A stretch of DNA of 64,000 nucleotides from positions 1-64,000 of the forward strand of contig JAZOUB010000029.1 in assembly GCA_045657945.1 (NCBI GenBank), given 5' to 3'. Shown one piece after another: positions 9,093 through 18,077 of the stretch. This DNA is from HGM04593 sp045657945. GTDB lineage: Bacteria > Bacteroidota > Bacteroidia > Bacteroidales > Bacteroidaceae. How positions within the stretch are numbered: the stretch's first letter is position 1; every line of letters starts with the position of its first letter. Made by a program: the position numbers and the translations under genes. The notes under the pieces are model-generated. The model searched no databases and had not been told where the DNA came from. It saw only the letters and a program-made list of their open reading frames with translations.

Positions 9093-9302
9093 GGGAAACG
9101 GAAAGCAGAAAGCAGAAAGCAGAAAGCAGAAAGCGGAAAGCAGAAAGCAGAAAGCAGAAAGCGGAAAGCGGAAAACGGAAAGCGGAAAGCAGAAAGCAGA
9201 AAGCGAAAAACGGAAAGCAGAAAACGGGAAACGGAAAGCGGAAAGCAGAAAGCGGAAAGCAGAAAGCAGAAAGCGAAAAGCGGAAAGCGGAAAGCGGAAA
9301 GC
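9093..9302. repeat. Array of 30 tandem 7-bp repeats (RGAAAGC)
   Basis: From 9093 to 9302 the sequence reads as exactly 30 consecutive 7-base units with no insertion or deletion. Most units are AGAAAGC or GGAAAGC, with a few variants (GGAAAAC, GAAAAAC, GAAAAGC, GGGAAAC, AGAAAAC). The plus strand is purine except for the last base of each unit. Long repetitive open frames on the minus strand are by-products of the repeat. It lies between the susC promoter region and the 3' end of the 975-residue gene. Length change by slippage is likely. Confidence 0.93.
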
Positions 9303-9374
9303 GAAAAGAGCCACAGGCCTTTTGGGCATTCAAGCCCTTTTAGGCCTTTTAGGCATTAACACACTAGAAAGTTT

Positions 9375-12302
9375 TCACTTCAAAAGAAACCTCATGACTG
9401 CCCCCATGAGCTTTGCGCGTTGGGAAGCACTTTGAACTGACTCGAATGGAAAACTTGTAGAAAGCACGCGATAGTCGGCACCGGAGTATGCAACTCCTGC
9501 ACTCTTCTTGCTATTACCAAAGATAAAAGAGACGAACGCGCCATTCACCGGTACAAGTACATCGGGGCGTGGAACTGCATAACAAGCCTCGTTCACCTTG
9601 CGGCCTATTGAAAAGCGCAAGCCCGAGCCGCTAATGACATCGTCGTTCACATCCTCTACAGTGCTATCATAGTCATAGTGAAGCACGTCGCGTATAAAGT
9701 TTTTGTCGGCCTCAGAGCCCTGCATATCGCCGGCGATATATGCTCCGCTGACAAAAAGACTGCCGCCACCACGACAATATGCCGCCAGTTTATCCTGCAG
9801 GCCGGAGGGGAAAGTTTTGTACGGCATGTCATAATGCAATAGCGAGCCCTTGCCTCCTTGCTTTTCGGCTCCGAGAATCAAATCTACCACAGCAAAGGCC
9901 GCCATATCCACAACACCGTCAATCACTGCCTCGCTACCGCAGGAGAGAAAACTTATTCCGTTGTCGGCCAATGCCTTGCCATGCACAAATGGATAATTGA
10001 ACGTATTGCCGGCAATAAGCATACCCTCGTACTCGCGTCCACTCAAACCTAGTCCATCCTCATAATTGAGGTTCTCGCGCATAAAATCGAGCTGTCGGCC
10101 GCTATATTCAGGCGTATGCATATACGGGACACCCGGGTCATAGTCGAGGTCGAAGCCGGCTCTTTCATCGGTCGATATTACCTCGGGGCCACTCAAGCGA
10201 TGGAAGCCATTCACTACAAGCACCCTATCCTCCTCATTCTTGGCAATATACATCGACAACTCCTCGGATGGCAGGCTGCAACCACCGGCGTTGAGCGCGG
10301 CTACCTTGAAACTGTACATCACACCTTTGTCAACAGGCATGACAAAGACCGGTTCATCAACGAGCGTTCCGTTATCGTAACCGGCATCGTTGATTCTCTT
10401 GTAAACGATATATGCGGTGGGGGTTGCAGTTGGTTCAAGTGGGTCTTCTACCGGTCGCCAACGAAGCTCAACCTTGCCGTCATCATCGGACATTGACATT
10501 GAGAAATGGCTCACAGGTAGTGGCTGGACAACACATTTGCGGTCATGGACATAGCAGATGTGCTTCAGCAGTGACTTATAGACTGAACGTGCAATAGTGA
10601 ATTTAAAATCGGGATCATGACCATAGACCATATCCATAAAATTCTGATGCGACAGCGATTCAAAAATAACGGAAGGGATATACGGCACACGTGTCTCGCC
10701 ATAGTTACGGTCGAGAATTCCACGCACCGGCCATCGGTCGCCATAGCGTGCCGTTATATCGTCCTGGACATTGTTGAGCAGAAAAGAGACGAGGTCGCGC
10801 GACATTTGACGTGAACGGCCAGTCTCAAGCGTATCGCCATTAAAATCGGTTGTAACGACACCAAGCGAGCCCATCACCTCGTTGCCTGGCAATACTCCGG
10901 CATCGGAGTGGAAGCCGAAAGAGAGTTCAAGAGGGACATTAAGACCCAGCGTGTCGGGATTATATACCGAGCCTCCCGAGAGATAGTTCACTGCATGTGG
11001 ACGCCCAACGACATCGTCACGATAGTCATTCTCGCCCTTATATGCCGAATAGACCTCATAAGGGAATCCGCTTGTCTGCAAATTGTATCGTGCAGCCTCA
11101 AGATAGCGTGGCAAGCCACTGGTTTTCGAATCGACACCGCGGACGACATTGCCCATTCCGCCACCAAAACGGACTGCATCGGCACTCACGACGCCGCTAT
11201 GGCGGCTATAGTTGACAAGCGTAACACCCTGCGTCTCCTTACAGCCTTTGTCAAAGTGAAAAGTACCAAGATAGACCCAGGTTCCGCCACCCATAGCCTG
11301 GTTAACCTCGAAACGGCTCTCTCCACCGCTGTGCATGACGGTATATGAGGCATCGGGGATGGAGTTCTCATAAGTTTCATAGGATACATAGACAGCATAT
11401 TCGCCGCTTGCAGGTATATCGGGGCGCCACACGGCCTTTGCATTGCGTTTTTTATTCTGCATGGAAGCAACCACGCGCGACGTTCCCATCTCGAAAGGAT
11501 TGTCCAGGTCGGCATACTCTTTCTTTGCAGGGGCATAACCACCGGTGCAGCTGCTCCACTTGCGGTCACGACCATTCTGTTCAATATACCTTGAGCCATA
11601 GCTGCACTTGTCATTATCGACAATGACGCTATTGGTTTGCCAATCACGCTCACGGGGTGTATATACCACCGCTCCGGCATTTTCAAGCATTGGCATGAGG
11701 AATGGAACGACTATTGACTGGGTAAACAGATCCTCGACTGTGCAATAGAGCAACGGACGCTGCCATTTCCAGATATTTAGTTCCTTGTTGTAGTAATAGC
11801 CGTGACTTTGCCACAGAGCCAAGTGGCGACCGTCAAGACCGGCATGAATTTCATAGGGACGGCTGACCGGCCTCACCCATGGTGCTCCATCGTAATCAAT
11901 TTTGCCCCAGAGCCTTGTGTTGTCGGGTTTTCCTTTGCGAATTATGTTGGGGACACGCTCTTCAATGCTGCGGCCGTCATAGACAACATCCACCGTGTAT
12001 TTCCTTAATTTACTTGGCAGTATTGCACGTATATCCTTGTATATTTGAGTAATGACATCAGTTGTAAAGGCCTGGCCGGCAAATGCCTCATTGGCATAGA
12101 TGGTAACCCTCTTGGCCTTGTTGTTGACAACGATGTTGTTCTTGCGCTTGTCGAGCGCCGAATAGCGGAGCTGTGTCCTGTCGGACCTGTAGTTCTTGAA
12201 ATATTCGGCCAAGGCACGTGAAACAGTTTTGTCGACACTCTGTGCCGACAAAACCGATATTCCTAAGAAGCAAAAAACTATTGCTAATAAACGCCTTGGC
12301 AT
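9375..12302 (-). CDS. Secreted amidase_3-like protein with inserted golvesin-type domain
   Basis: 975 residues with a signal peptide ending SVLSAQ (about residue 21). Proteins of this architecture are often labelled xanthan lyase in Bacteroidales genomes, but the visible residues suggest a zinc amidase. H167 (in QSHGYY), E190 (in CTVEDL), H465 (in GFHSDAG) and E548 (in VIFESLSHQN) fall in the order of N-acetylmuramoyl-L-alanine amidase ligands and catalytic Glu. Between E190 and H465 lies a golvesin C-terminal-like beta domain (about 270-395). A fibronectin III-like domain (about 605-700) and an alpha/beta domain with VVDLILGAE and YCRGGGSLFVSG follow. It probably acts on peptidoglycan or a related surface polymer. 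It is co-oriented with, and 15 bp behind, the small gene at 12318-12593. Confidence 0.75.
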   Translation of the reverse strand: MPRRLLAIVFCFLGISVLSAQSVDKTVSRALAEYFKNYRSDRTQLRYSALDKRKNNIVVNNKAKRVTIYANEAFAGQAFTTDVITQIYKDIRAILPSKLRKYTVDVVYDGRSIEERVPNIIRKGKPDNTRLWGKIDYDGAPWVRPVSRPYEIHAGLDGRHLALWQSHGYYYNKELNIWKWQRPLLYCTVEDLFTQSIVVPFLMPMLENAGAVVYTPRERDWQTNSVIVDNDKCSYGSRYIEQNGRDRKWSSCTGGYAPAKKEYADLDNPFEMGTSRVVASMQNKKRNAKAVWRPDIPASGEYAVYVSYETYENSIPDASYTVMHSGGESRFEVNQAMGGGTWVYLGTFHFDKGCKETQGVTLVNYSRHSGVVSADAVRFGGGMGNVVRGVDSKTSGLPRYLEAARYNLQTSGFPYEVYSAYKGENDYRDDVVGRPHAVNYLSGGSVYNPDTLGLNVPLELSFGFHSDAGVLPGNEVMGSLGVVTTDFNGDTLETGRSRQMSRDLVSFLLNNVQDDITARYGDRWPVRGILDRNYGETRVPYIPSVIFESLSHQNFMDMVYGHDPDFKFTIARSVYKSLLKHICYVHDRKCVVQPLPVSHFSMSMSDDDGKVELRWRPVEDPLEPTATPTAYIVYKRINDAGYDNGTLVDEPVFVMPVDKGVMYSFKVAALNAGGCSLPSEELSMYIAKNEEDRVLVVNGFHRLSGPEVISTDERAGFDLDYDPGVPYMHTPEYSGRQLDFMRENLNYEDGLGLSGREYEGMLIAGNTFNYPFVHGKALADNGISFLSCGSEAVIDGVVDMAAFAVVDLILGAEKQGGKGSLLHYDMPYKTFPSGLQDKLAAYCRGGGSLFVSGAYIAGDMQGSEADKNFIRDVLHYDYDSTVEDVNDDVISGSGLRFSIGRKVNEACYAVPRPDVLVPVNGAFVSFIFGNSKKSAGVAYSGADYRVLSTSFPFESVQSASQRAKLMGAVMRFLLK

Positions 12303-12317
12303 AAAGTGTACCCGGAT

Positions 12318-12593
12318 TTACTTACCAGCAAGAGCGCTGATTTCACCAAGCACAGCCTTTGCATCGGCATTGAACGAATCGCAGAGCGCGTTGAAATATT
12401 TCTTTGCCGGCATACCTGGTTCAACATGGTTAACGCGTGCTATATACTCGTTATTGAGACTGAAGATTTTATTGAACAATGCAACCCAGGCCTCGGTATT
12501 GCCCTGAGCATCGTATGAGAGCAGGAATGCCTCGGTTGCCAACTCGTCAACAACAAATGTAATCACCTTCTTGAGATTTTTTCTACTTGCCAT
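12318..12593 (-). CDS. Small conserved Bacteroidales protein, function unknown
   Basis: 91 residues starting MASRKNLKKVI; an upstream in-frame Met at 12650 is less likely because that stretch does not look like protein. No signal peptide or membrane segment; probably a soluble helical cytoplasmic protein. The pattern of a basic start, VDELATEAF, then HVEPGMPAKKYFN is familiar from small uncharacterised Bacteroidales proteins. It is the first gene of a two-gene unit with the amidase-like protein. Confidence 0.75.
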   Translation of the reverse strand: MASRKNLKKVITFVVDELATEAFLLSYDAQGNTEAWVALFNKIFSLNNEYIARVNHVEPGMPAKKYFNALCDSFNADAKAVLGEISALAGK

Positions 12594-12652
12594 AATAATT
12601 TGGTTTTGTTGAATAATTTTGATTTCACTACACATTCCCGAATACAGCATAG

Positions 12653-12722
12653 AGATTCTTCACTGCGTTCAGAATGACATATCACATGATATTTGTCATA
12701 CTGAGCAAAGCGAAATATCTCA
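12653..12722. repeat. Imperfect palindromic intergenic repeat (SERSEE type)
   Basis: Two halves of about 28-30 bases are near reverse complements around 12685-12692. One half reads GTCATTCTGAACGCAGTGAA on the minus strand, the other GTCATACTGAGCAAAGCGAA. Translated, it gives the well-known spurious peptide CHSERSEESL that marks this dispersed repeat in many genomes. It sits in the 5' leader of the 91-residue gene, where it could form a large hairpin. Confidence 0.8.
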
Positions 12723-12749
12723 ATAACCCACACGGCAAATATCTGATTG

Positions 12750-12781
12750 TAAAGATAAGAATTTCCACCGATATAAACAAC
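12750..12781 (-). promoter_or_regulatory. Possible promoter of the 91-aa gene and amidase-like gene
   Basis: On the minus strand GTTG (12778-12781), 20 bp, then TATCTTTA (12750-12757), close to the consensus. The transcript would carry the SERSEE-type palindrome in its leader. Confidence 0.45.
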
Positions 12782-12839
12782 AGCCATAGACAAAAACAAT
12801 ATATTTTAATTTATAATGGATAAAAAAGGGGAAAACCGC

Positions 12840-12870
12840 TTTTAAAATTCATAAAAAAAAGCGAAATTTG
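12840..12870 (+). promoter_or_regulatory. Possible pfp promoter
   Basis: TTTT (12840-12843), 19 bp, then GAAATTTG (12863-12870), which differs from TAnnTTTG at one defined base. The start codon is 36 bp downstream. Confidence 0.4.
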
Positions 12871-12906
12871 CCGATAAATAGAATTCTCAACTAATATTTA
12901 TCTAAT

Positions 12907-14550
12907 ATGAAAAGTGCATTGCAAATAGCAAGGGCTGCTTATCAGCCTAAACTTCCCCAGGCATTGACCGGGACTGTAAAATTGTGCGAGGGTGCTGCAA
13001 CAGAGTCTGTAGCAGACCAGGAGGCTATCAAGGCCATGTTCCCTAACACATACGGTTTACCAATCGTTACATTTGAAAAAGGCGGCGAAGCTCAGGAGTA
13101 TCCTGCAATCAATGTTGGTGTTATCCTTTCAGGAGGTCAGGCTCCCGGCGGTCACAACGTTATCGCAGGTCTGTTCGACGGCGTAAAGAAGCTCAACCCC
13201 AACAGCCGACTCTACGGTTTCCTCATGGGCCCCGGCGGTCTTGTTGACCACAAATATATGGAGATTACAGCCGAAATCATGGACGAGTACCGCAACACCG
13301 GTGGCTTCGACATCATCGGTTCAGGACGTACAAAGCTCGAGAAGACAGAGCAGTTCGACAAGGGTCTTGAGATCATCAAGCAGCTCGACATCAAAGCTCT
13401 CGTAATCATCGGCGGTGACGACTCTAACACAAACGCTTGCGTACTCGCCGAGTACTACGCAGCAAAGAACACAGGCGTTCAGGTTATCGGCTGTCCAAAG
13501 ACTATCGACGGTGACTTGAAGAACGCTTACATTGAGACTTCGTTCGGTTTCGACACAGCATGTAAGGTTTATTCAGAGGTTATCGGTAACATCCAGCGCG
13601 ACTGCAACTCGGCACAGAAGTATTGGCACTTCATCAAGTTGATGGGTCGCTCGGCTTCACACATCGCTCTTGAGTGTGCTTTGCAGACACAGCCTAACTA
13701 CTGTATCATCTCGGAGGAGGTTGAGCAGAAGGCTCTTTCACTCGACAACATCGTTACATCAATTGCACAGGCTGTCGCTGACCGCGCTGCCGAGGGCAAC
13801 AACTTCGGTACAGTCCTCATCCCAGAGGGTCTCATCGAGTTCGTTCCTGCAATGAAGGCTCTCATAGCCGAGCTCAACGACCTGTTGGCTCACAAGGGCG
13901 AGGAGTACAACGCAGTAGCTCCCGAGGAGCAGCGTCAGTACATCATCAACCAGCTCTCAAGCGACAATGCTGCTGTTTATGCAAGCCTCCCAGCAGGTGT
14001 TGCACGCCAGTTGACTATGGATCGCGACCCACACGGCAACGTTCAGGTATCTCTCATCGAGACAGAGAAGTTGCTCTCTGAGATGGTTGCAAACAAGCTC
14101 GCTGCTTGGAAGGCCGAGGGCAAGTACAACGGCAAGTTCAACGCTCAGCACCACTTCTTCGGCTACGAGGGTCGTTGCGCAGCTCCATCTAACTACGATG
14201 CAGACTACTGCTATGCTCTTGGTTACAACGCTTCACAGCTCATTGCTGCCGGCAAGACTGGTTACATGTCATCAGTACGCAACACAACAGCTCCTGCTGC
14301 CGAGTGGGTTGCAGGTGGTATCCCCATCACTATGATGATGAACATGGAGCGTCGTCACGGCGAGATGAAGCCTGTTATCCAGAAGGCTCTCGTTGACCTC
14401 AACGGTGCACCTTTCAAGACATTCGCTGCAAACAGAGAGCTGTGGGCAAAAGAGACTTGCTACGTATATCCCGGCCCAATCCAGTACTTTGGTCCAACAG
14501 AGGTATGCGACCAGACAACAAAGACTCTTGCTCTTGAGCAGCAGAAGTAA
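12907..14550 (+). CDS. pfp: Diphosphate-fructose-6-phosphate 1-phosphotransferase (PPi-PFK)
   Basis: 547 residues, the long PPi-dependent phosphofructokinase class. It interconverts fructose 6-phosphate plus PPi and fructose 1,6-bisphosphate plus Pi in the cytoplasm, reversibly. Visible motifs are SGGQAPGGHN near residue 75 and GGDDSNTNA from residue 169, where the Asp after GGD marks PPi rather than ATP use. PKTIDGDLKN starts at residue 197 with catalytic D201, followed by MGRSASHIALE and YEGRCAAPSNYD. ATG 12907 fits the alignment of family N-termini. A GH25 gene follows after 16 bp. An ATP-type enzyme (pfkA) is encoded at 40478-41464. Confidence 0.96.
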   Translation: MKSALQIARAAYQPKLPQALTGTVKLCEGAATESVADQEAIKAMFPNTYGLPIVTFEKGGEAQEYPAINVGVILSGGQAPGGHNVIAGLFDGVKKLNPNSRLYGFLMGPGGLVDHKYMEITAEIMDEYRNTGGFDIIGSGRTKLEKTEQFDKGLEIIKQLDIKALVIIGGDDSNTNACVLAEYYAAKNTGVQVIGCPKTIDGDLKNAYIETSFGFDTACKVYSEVIGNIQRDCNSAQKYWHFIKLMGRSASHIALECALQTQPNYCIISEEVEQKALSLDNIVTSIAQAVADRAAEGNNFGTVLIPEGLIEFVPAMKALIAELNDLLAHKGEEYNAVAPEEQRQYIINQLSSDNAAVYASLPAGVARQLTMDRDPHGNVQVSLIETEKLLSEMVANKLAAWKAEGKYNGKFNAQHHFFGYEGRCAAPSNYDADYCYALGYNASQLIAAGKTGYMSSVRNTTAPAAEWVAGGIPITMMMNMERRHGEMKPVIQKALVDLNGAPFKTFAANRELWAKETCYVYPGPIQYFGPTEVCDQTTKTLALEQQK

Positions 14551-14566
14551 CAACAAAATATACTGA

Positions 14567-15421
14567 ATGGCAGACGCCAGAAAGATAATCAAAAAGGTCG
14601 GCGGGTCGAAGAGAGGTTCAACCCGCCGATCATCTTCTACACGGAAGGAGAGCCGTGTAATGCCTACTTGGAAATATGTAACCATAGCATTTCTAATCAC
14701 CGTTGGAGTATTGGCGCTTGCCTACCGCCCTATTATAAAATCGGCATTTCACCGTTTCACACACGGCACAAACTGCTCTGGGCACAAAATCTATGGTACA
14801 TGCATACCCAAAGGGTATTCCATATATGGCATTGACATTTCCCACCACCAAGGTGATATAGATTGGAAAGAGCTCAAGAAAGGCAAGCAAGGCGAACCTC
14901 CTATAACCTTCATCTACATAAAAGCAACCGAAGGTGGCAGCCACTGCGATACCAAATTCGCAAAGAACTGGAAAGCAGCCCAAAAACATGGATTCATGCG
15001 TGGGGCATACCACTACTTCAGCGCAAAGACACCGGGCGACAAACAGGCAAGGATGTTCATAAACAAAGTAAGACTTGAGCCTGGCGACCTGCCACCAATG
15101 GTTGATGTTGAGGAATCACCTAAAAACGTGACTGCCTACAGGAATGAATTGAAGAAATTCATCACGCTGGTCGAGAATCATTATGGCGTAAGACCAATCA
15201 TCTACACATACAAGAAATTCCATTACAGATATATCGACAACTACTTCGAGGAGTATCCATTGTGGATAGCACGATATGAGGTCTCGCACCCTGGCATTGA
15301 AGACGAATGGGTCATGTGGCAATGTACCGAAAAAGGCAGGCTTCCCGGCATCAAGGAGTGGGTTGATATAAATGTGCTCAACGGGAAAATGGAAGAGCTG
15401 GAGAAGTTAAGGATAAAATAG
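14567..15421 (+). CDS. GH25 family lysozyme, membrane-anchored
   Basis: 284 residues. A basic N-terminus rich in Arg/Lys/Ser precedes one membrane segment (about residues 29-47, YVTIAFLITVGVLALAY). A glycoside hydrolase family 25 domain occupies about 82-280. The catalytic motifs are DISHHQG with D90 and VDVEES with D180 and E182. Family members cleave the MurNAc-GlcNAc bond of peptidoglycan; the single anchor puts the domain in the periplasm. It follows pfp by 16 bp and is probably co-transcribed. Its stop codon is one base from that of the convergent DUF4476 gene, with no terminator between. Confidence 0.93.
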   Translation: MADARKIIKKVGGSKRGSTRRSSSTRKESRVMPTWKYVTIAFLITVGVLALAYRPIIKSAFHRFTHGTNCSGHKIYGTCIPKGYSIYGIDISHHQGDIDWKELKKGKQGEPPITFIYIKATEGGSHCDTKFAKNWKAAQKHGFMRGAYHYFSAKTPGDKQARMFINKVRLEPGDLPPMVDVEESPKNVTAYRNELKKFITLVENHYGVRPIIYTYKKFHYRYIDNYFEEYPLWIARYEVSHPGIEDEWVMWQCTEKGRLPGIKEWVDINVLNGKMEELEKLRIK

Positions 15422-15422
15422 C

Positions 15423-15863
15423 TCAACGGCGTTTACGCACCTTCAATAACTCCTCAGCCTTTTCTCTGTTTGAAATAAACGAAAACTCCTTCAATATCAC
15501 ATCGCACGCATGTTTGTCAATGACACGTGGCGCAATATATTCAAGAGCCTCCAACCTATTTGAGTCAAAGCTCAAGAGCGAGAGCATATCGGCACACTGG
15601 CGCGATGTGAAATAGTTACCGATACAGGCAATACGTATCATTTTGACACAATACTTGTCAAAAGACTCCTCTTTCAACAATGAACACAACAATTTAAAAT
15701 CGGCATCACCCATTGCTCTTATGCGCTCTCGCGACATGCCGGGGCGGTTATCGAAAAAATTGCTTGGGAAACTGTCTGTTTCAACAATTGACGCAGTTGG
15801 AACAGCAAACAGCGGAAATTGCAACAATGCAAGAAGCGCTACAGACAAACATATTCTTTTCAT
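15423..15863 (-). CDS. DUF4476 domain secreted protein
   Basis: 146 residues from the Met at 15863 (MKRICLSVALLALL), which opens a good signal peptide ending near FAVPTA. An earlier in-frame Met at 15899 would place charged residues in front and is less likely. The body matches DUF4476: DFKLLCSLLKEESFDKYCVK, then FTSRQCADMLSLLSFDSNRLE, then DKHACDVILKEFSF, a helical repeat fold of unknown function. Probably periplasmic. Expressed convergently with the GH25 gene. Confidence 0.82.
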   Translation of the reverse strand: MKRICLSVALLALLQFPLFAVPTASIVETDSFPSNFFDNRPGMSRERIRAMGDADFKLLCSLLKEESFDKYCVKMIRIACIGNYFTSRQCADMLSLLSFDSNRLEALEYIAPRVIDKHACDVILKEFSFISNREKAEELLKVRKRR

Positions 15864-15976
15864 AGTCCTTAAATTCTTTTTGCAAATATCGCAAAACAAA
15901 CAGGAGGGAGGATGGTAATTATCCTAAAGAATTTTAGGACAACCCCTATTTCATCATCTACGCAAACGAAAACAGA

Positions 15977-17041
15977 TTACTCTTCCAGGTATGCTGCGCT
16001 TGCGCTGGAATAGCGGCGCCATGCATCGACCATAGCAACGAAATCGGCCGGCAGTTCAGAATCGAAATACATTTCTTTACCTGTTATGGGATGCACAAAA
16101 CCCAATGTCTTGGCATGAAGTGCCTGACGCGGACAAAGTTTGAAGCAGTTGCGCACAAACTGGCTGTATTTACTGAAATTCGTACCCTTCAATATCTCAT
16201 CGCCACCATAGACATCGTCATTGAACAGAATGTGACCGATGTGTTTCATGTGCACCCTTATCTGATGGGTACGACCGGTCTCAAGATTACATTCAACAAG
16301 TGACACATAGCTCAGGCGTTCAAGTACACGGTAATGGGTGACAGCGTATTTTCCTATGCTTTCATCGGCCGACACGCACATCTGCAACCTGTTGCGCGGA
16401 TTGCGAGTGATATTACCTACGACAGTTCCTGTATCATCCTTGGGATTTCCCCAAACCACTGCATTATATGTACGTTTCGTGGTCTTCTTGAAGAACTGCA
16501 TACCCAGATGCGCCTTTGCAAAGGCTGTCTTTGCCACTACAAGCAGACCCGAAGTATTCTTGTCAATACGATGGACAAGGCCCACCTGTGGGTCATTAGG
16601 GTCAAAATCGGGATTATCCTTCAAATGCCATGCAACGGCATTGATGAGCGTCCCGTGGGTATTACCGCATCCCGGATGCACAACCAGGCCTGCCGGTTTA
16701 TTGACAACCATCAAGTCATTGTCTTCATAGACAACATCAAGCGGAATATCCTCGGGGACAATTGTATTGTCGTATGCCGGGGTGTCGAATGTAATTACAA
16801 CCTCGTCACCGGGTTTCACCTTGTAGTTGCTTTTCACCACCTTGCCGTTAACGGAAATTGAGCCGGCATCGGCAGCCTGCTGAATCTTGTTACGCGAAGT
16901 GTTGGCAACATGATCAACAAGGAATTTATCTATGCGAACGGGGGACTGCCCTCTGTCGGCAGTTATGTGCAACTCGCGGAAAAGAGTCTCTTCAACCTCG
17001 AGTTCATCAACCTCGAGAAAATCAGGATTCATCTCGTCCAT
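15977..17041 (-). CDS. rluD: RluA/RluD family 23S rRNA pseudouridine synthase
   Basis: 354 residues. An N-terminal S4 RNA-binding domain (about 35-95: VRIDKFLVDHV...TSRNKIQQA) precedes the pseudouridine synthase domain (about 105-320). The catalytic Asp is in HRIDKNTSGLLVVAKT; GRTHQIRVHM is also conserved. RluD homologues isomerise uridines in helix 69 of 23S rRNA; the exact subfamily cannot be fixed without a tree. It follows the PASTA gene by 9 bp in one transcription unit. Confidence 0.93.
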   Translation of the reverse strand: MDEMNPDFLEVDELEVEETLFRELHITADRGQSPVRIDKFLVDHVANTSRNKIQQAADAGSISVNGKVVKSNYKVKPGDEVVITFDTPAYDNTIVPEDIPLDVVYEDNDLMVVNKPAGLVVHPGCGNTHGTLINAVAWHLKDNPDFDPNDPQVGLVHRIDKNTSGLLVVAKTAFAKAHLGMQFFKKTTKRTYNAVVWGNPKDDTGTVVGNITRNPRNRLQMCVSADESIGKYAVTHYRVLERLSYVSLVECNLETGRTHQIRVHMKHIGHILFNDDVYGGDEILKGTNFSKYSQFVRNCFKLCPRQALHAKTLGFVHPITGKEMYFDSELPADFVAMVDAWRRYSSASAAYLEE

Positions 17042-17050
17042 GCCTGAATA

Positions 17051-17815
17051 TCAAATATCAAAGTTGGAATCATAAATGGGTTCCTCTTCCTCAACAAGCT
17101 CTTCACCGCTACCAATGACCACGGTTATCTTCGCACGTTCAGGAATTGCATCACCGTTGGAAAGTGACACGCCGTCATATATTACCTCATAGACCCAATC
17201 CTTCTCTCCGGGAACGGTATCTATGCGTTCTATTATGAAACCTGCAGCCCTAATATGAGACTCGGCCTCACGGAATGTACGGTTGTCAATAATAGATGGA
17301 ACAACTTTCTTGGGTTTTTCGGTTGTATTGAGGACAAGTCCAATCTGACGTCCCTCCTTGACTACAGAACCGGAGTCGGGGTACATCATGAGCACGACAT
17401 CCTGCCCCACGCCCTCGCGGTGCCTGTATTCGATGATGTCGTAGCCAAGCGAATTCTTTGCAAGCATACCCTTGGCCACGCTGAGCTCACAGCCATATAC
17501 ATTGGGCACCTTGCGTTCCTCACCATGTCGGGCATAGCTGTCGAGCCACTCAAGTGCGATATAAGGCACAATGAACACAACTGCCGCCATACCCAACAAG
17601 TTGAGTACGATTACTGTTATCTTTTTGCTCAAGGGTGCATCCTGGACTTTCTTCTTGGTTGTTTTCTTATTTTTACTTTTCTTCCCTTTGAAAAGTGACT
17701 TCAACTTCAGCCAAAGGAGATTTAATCTTTTTTTAAGCAGGACGGCACTGCTCTTTTTTCTTGGTCTTCGTGCCGGGGTATTTTTCACCTCCAGGGCTGT
17801 ATCTTTCTTTTCCAT
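17051..17815 (-). CDS. PASTA domain membrane protein
   Basis: 254 residues. A very basic cytoplasmic N-terminus (about 1-65, many Lys/Arg) precedes one membrane helix (about 66-88, ITVIVLNLLGMAAVVFIVPY). Two to three PASTA repeats follow: KVPNVYGCELSVAKGMLAKN, KVVPSIIDNRTFREAESHIRAAGF and a third partial one. PASTA domains bind peptidoglycan stem peptides or beta-lactams in other proteins. No kinase or penicillin-binding domain is attached. It starts the two-gene unit with rluD; the leader has a GGGGC/GCCCC hairpin (17837-17852). Confidence 0.88.
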   Translation of the reverse strand: MEKKDTALEVKNTPARRPRKKSSAVLLKKRLNLLWLKLKSLFKGKKSKNKKTTKKKVQDAPLSKKITVIVLNLLGMAAVVFIVPYIALEWLDSYARHGEERKVPNVYGCELSVAKGMLAKNSLGYDIIEYRHREGVGQDVVLMMYPDSGSVVKEGRQIGLVLNTTEKPKKVVPSIIDNRTFREAESHIRAAGFIIERIDTVPGEKDWVYEVIYDGVSLSNGDAIPERAKITVVIGSGEELVEEEEPIYDSNFDI

Positions 17816-17859
17816 AGCAAATTCCTATTGTTGCAAGGGGCAAACATGCCCCCGATGAT

Positions 17860-17943
17860 TTAAGAAGTTGTTTAAATTTTTAAAAATATCTTATTACAAA
17901 AGCTAACAATTTCGCCGTTTTTAATATTCAAACAGCTTCTAAA
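17860..17943. repeat. Candidate 84-bp MITE-like element
   Basis: The ends 17860-17877 and 17926-17943 are inverted repeats of 18 bases with 15 matches (outer sequence TTAAGAAGTTGTTTAAAT against TTTAGAAGCTGTTTGAAT). The inside is AT-rich and non-coding. This is the form of a small non-autonomous element, but no target duplication is clear. It lies upstream of the PASTA gene and may supply part of its promoter. Confidence 0.4.
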
Positions 17944-18077
17944 TGCAAAAATAACACAAAGTGACCGCAAAACACAATAATAAGCATATTTTTTTATAAT
18001 AATGGGACGCTAAAGTGAAAGCGCCTCCCCTTTTAACAATTTGCAACAATTTAATCGCGCGGAGACGCCGTTTTTTT

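Noticed and set aside
9042..9333. Two overlapping frames encoding Ser-Ala-Phe-Arg-Phe repeats
   Set aside because: They are translations of the 7-bp array in different frames; the unit is not a multiple of three and no start context or homology supports them.
12563..12799. Frame containing CHSERSEESL
   Set aside because: A known translation artefact of the dispersed palindromic repeat; it overlaps the real 91-aa gene.
15421..15423. Terminator between GH25 and DUF4476 genes
   Set aside because: The stop codons are one base apart and no hairpin with a T-run is present; the transcripts probably overlap.
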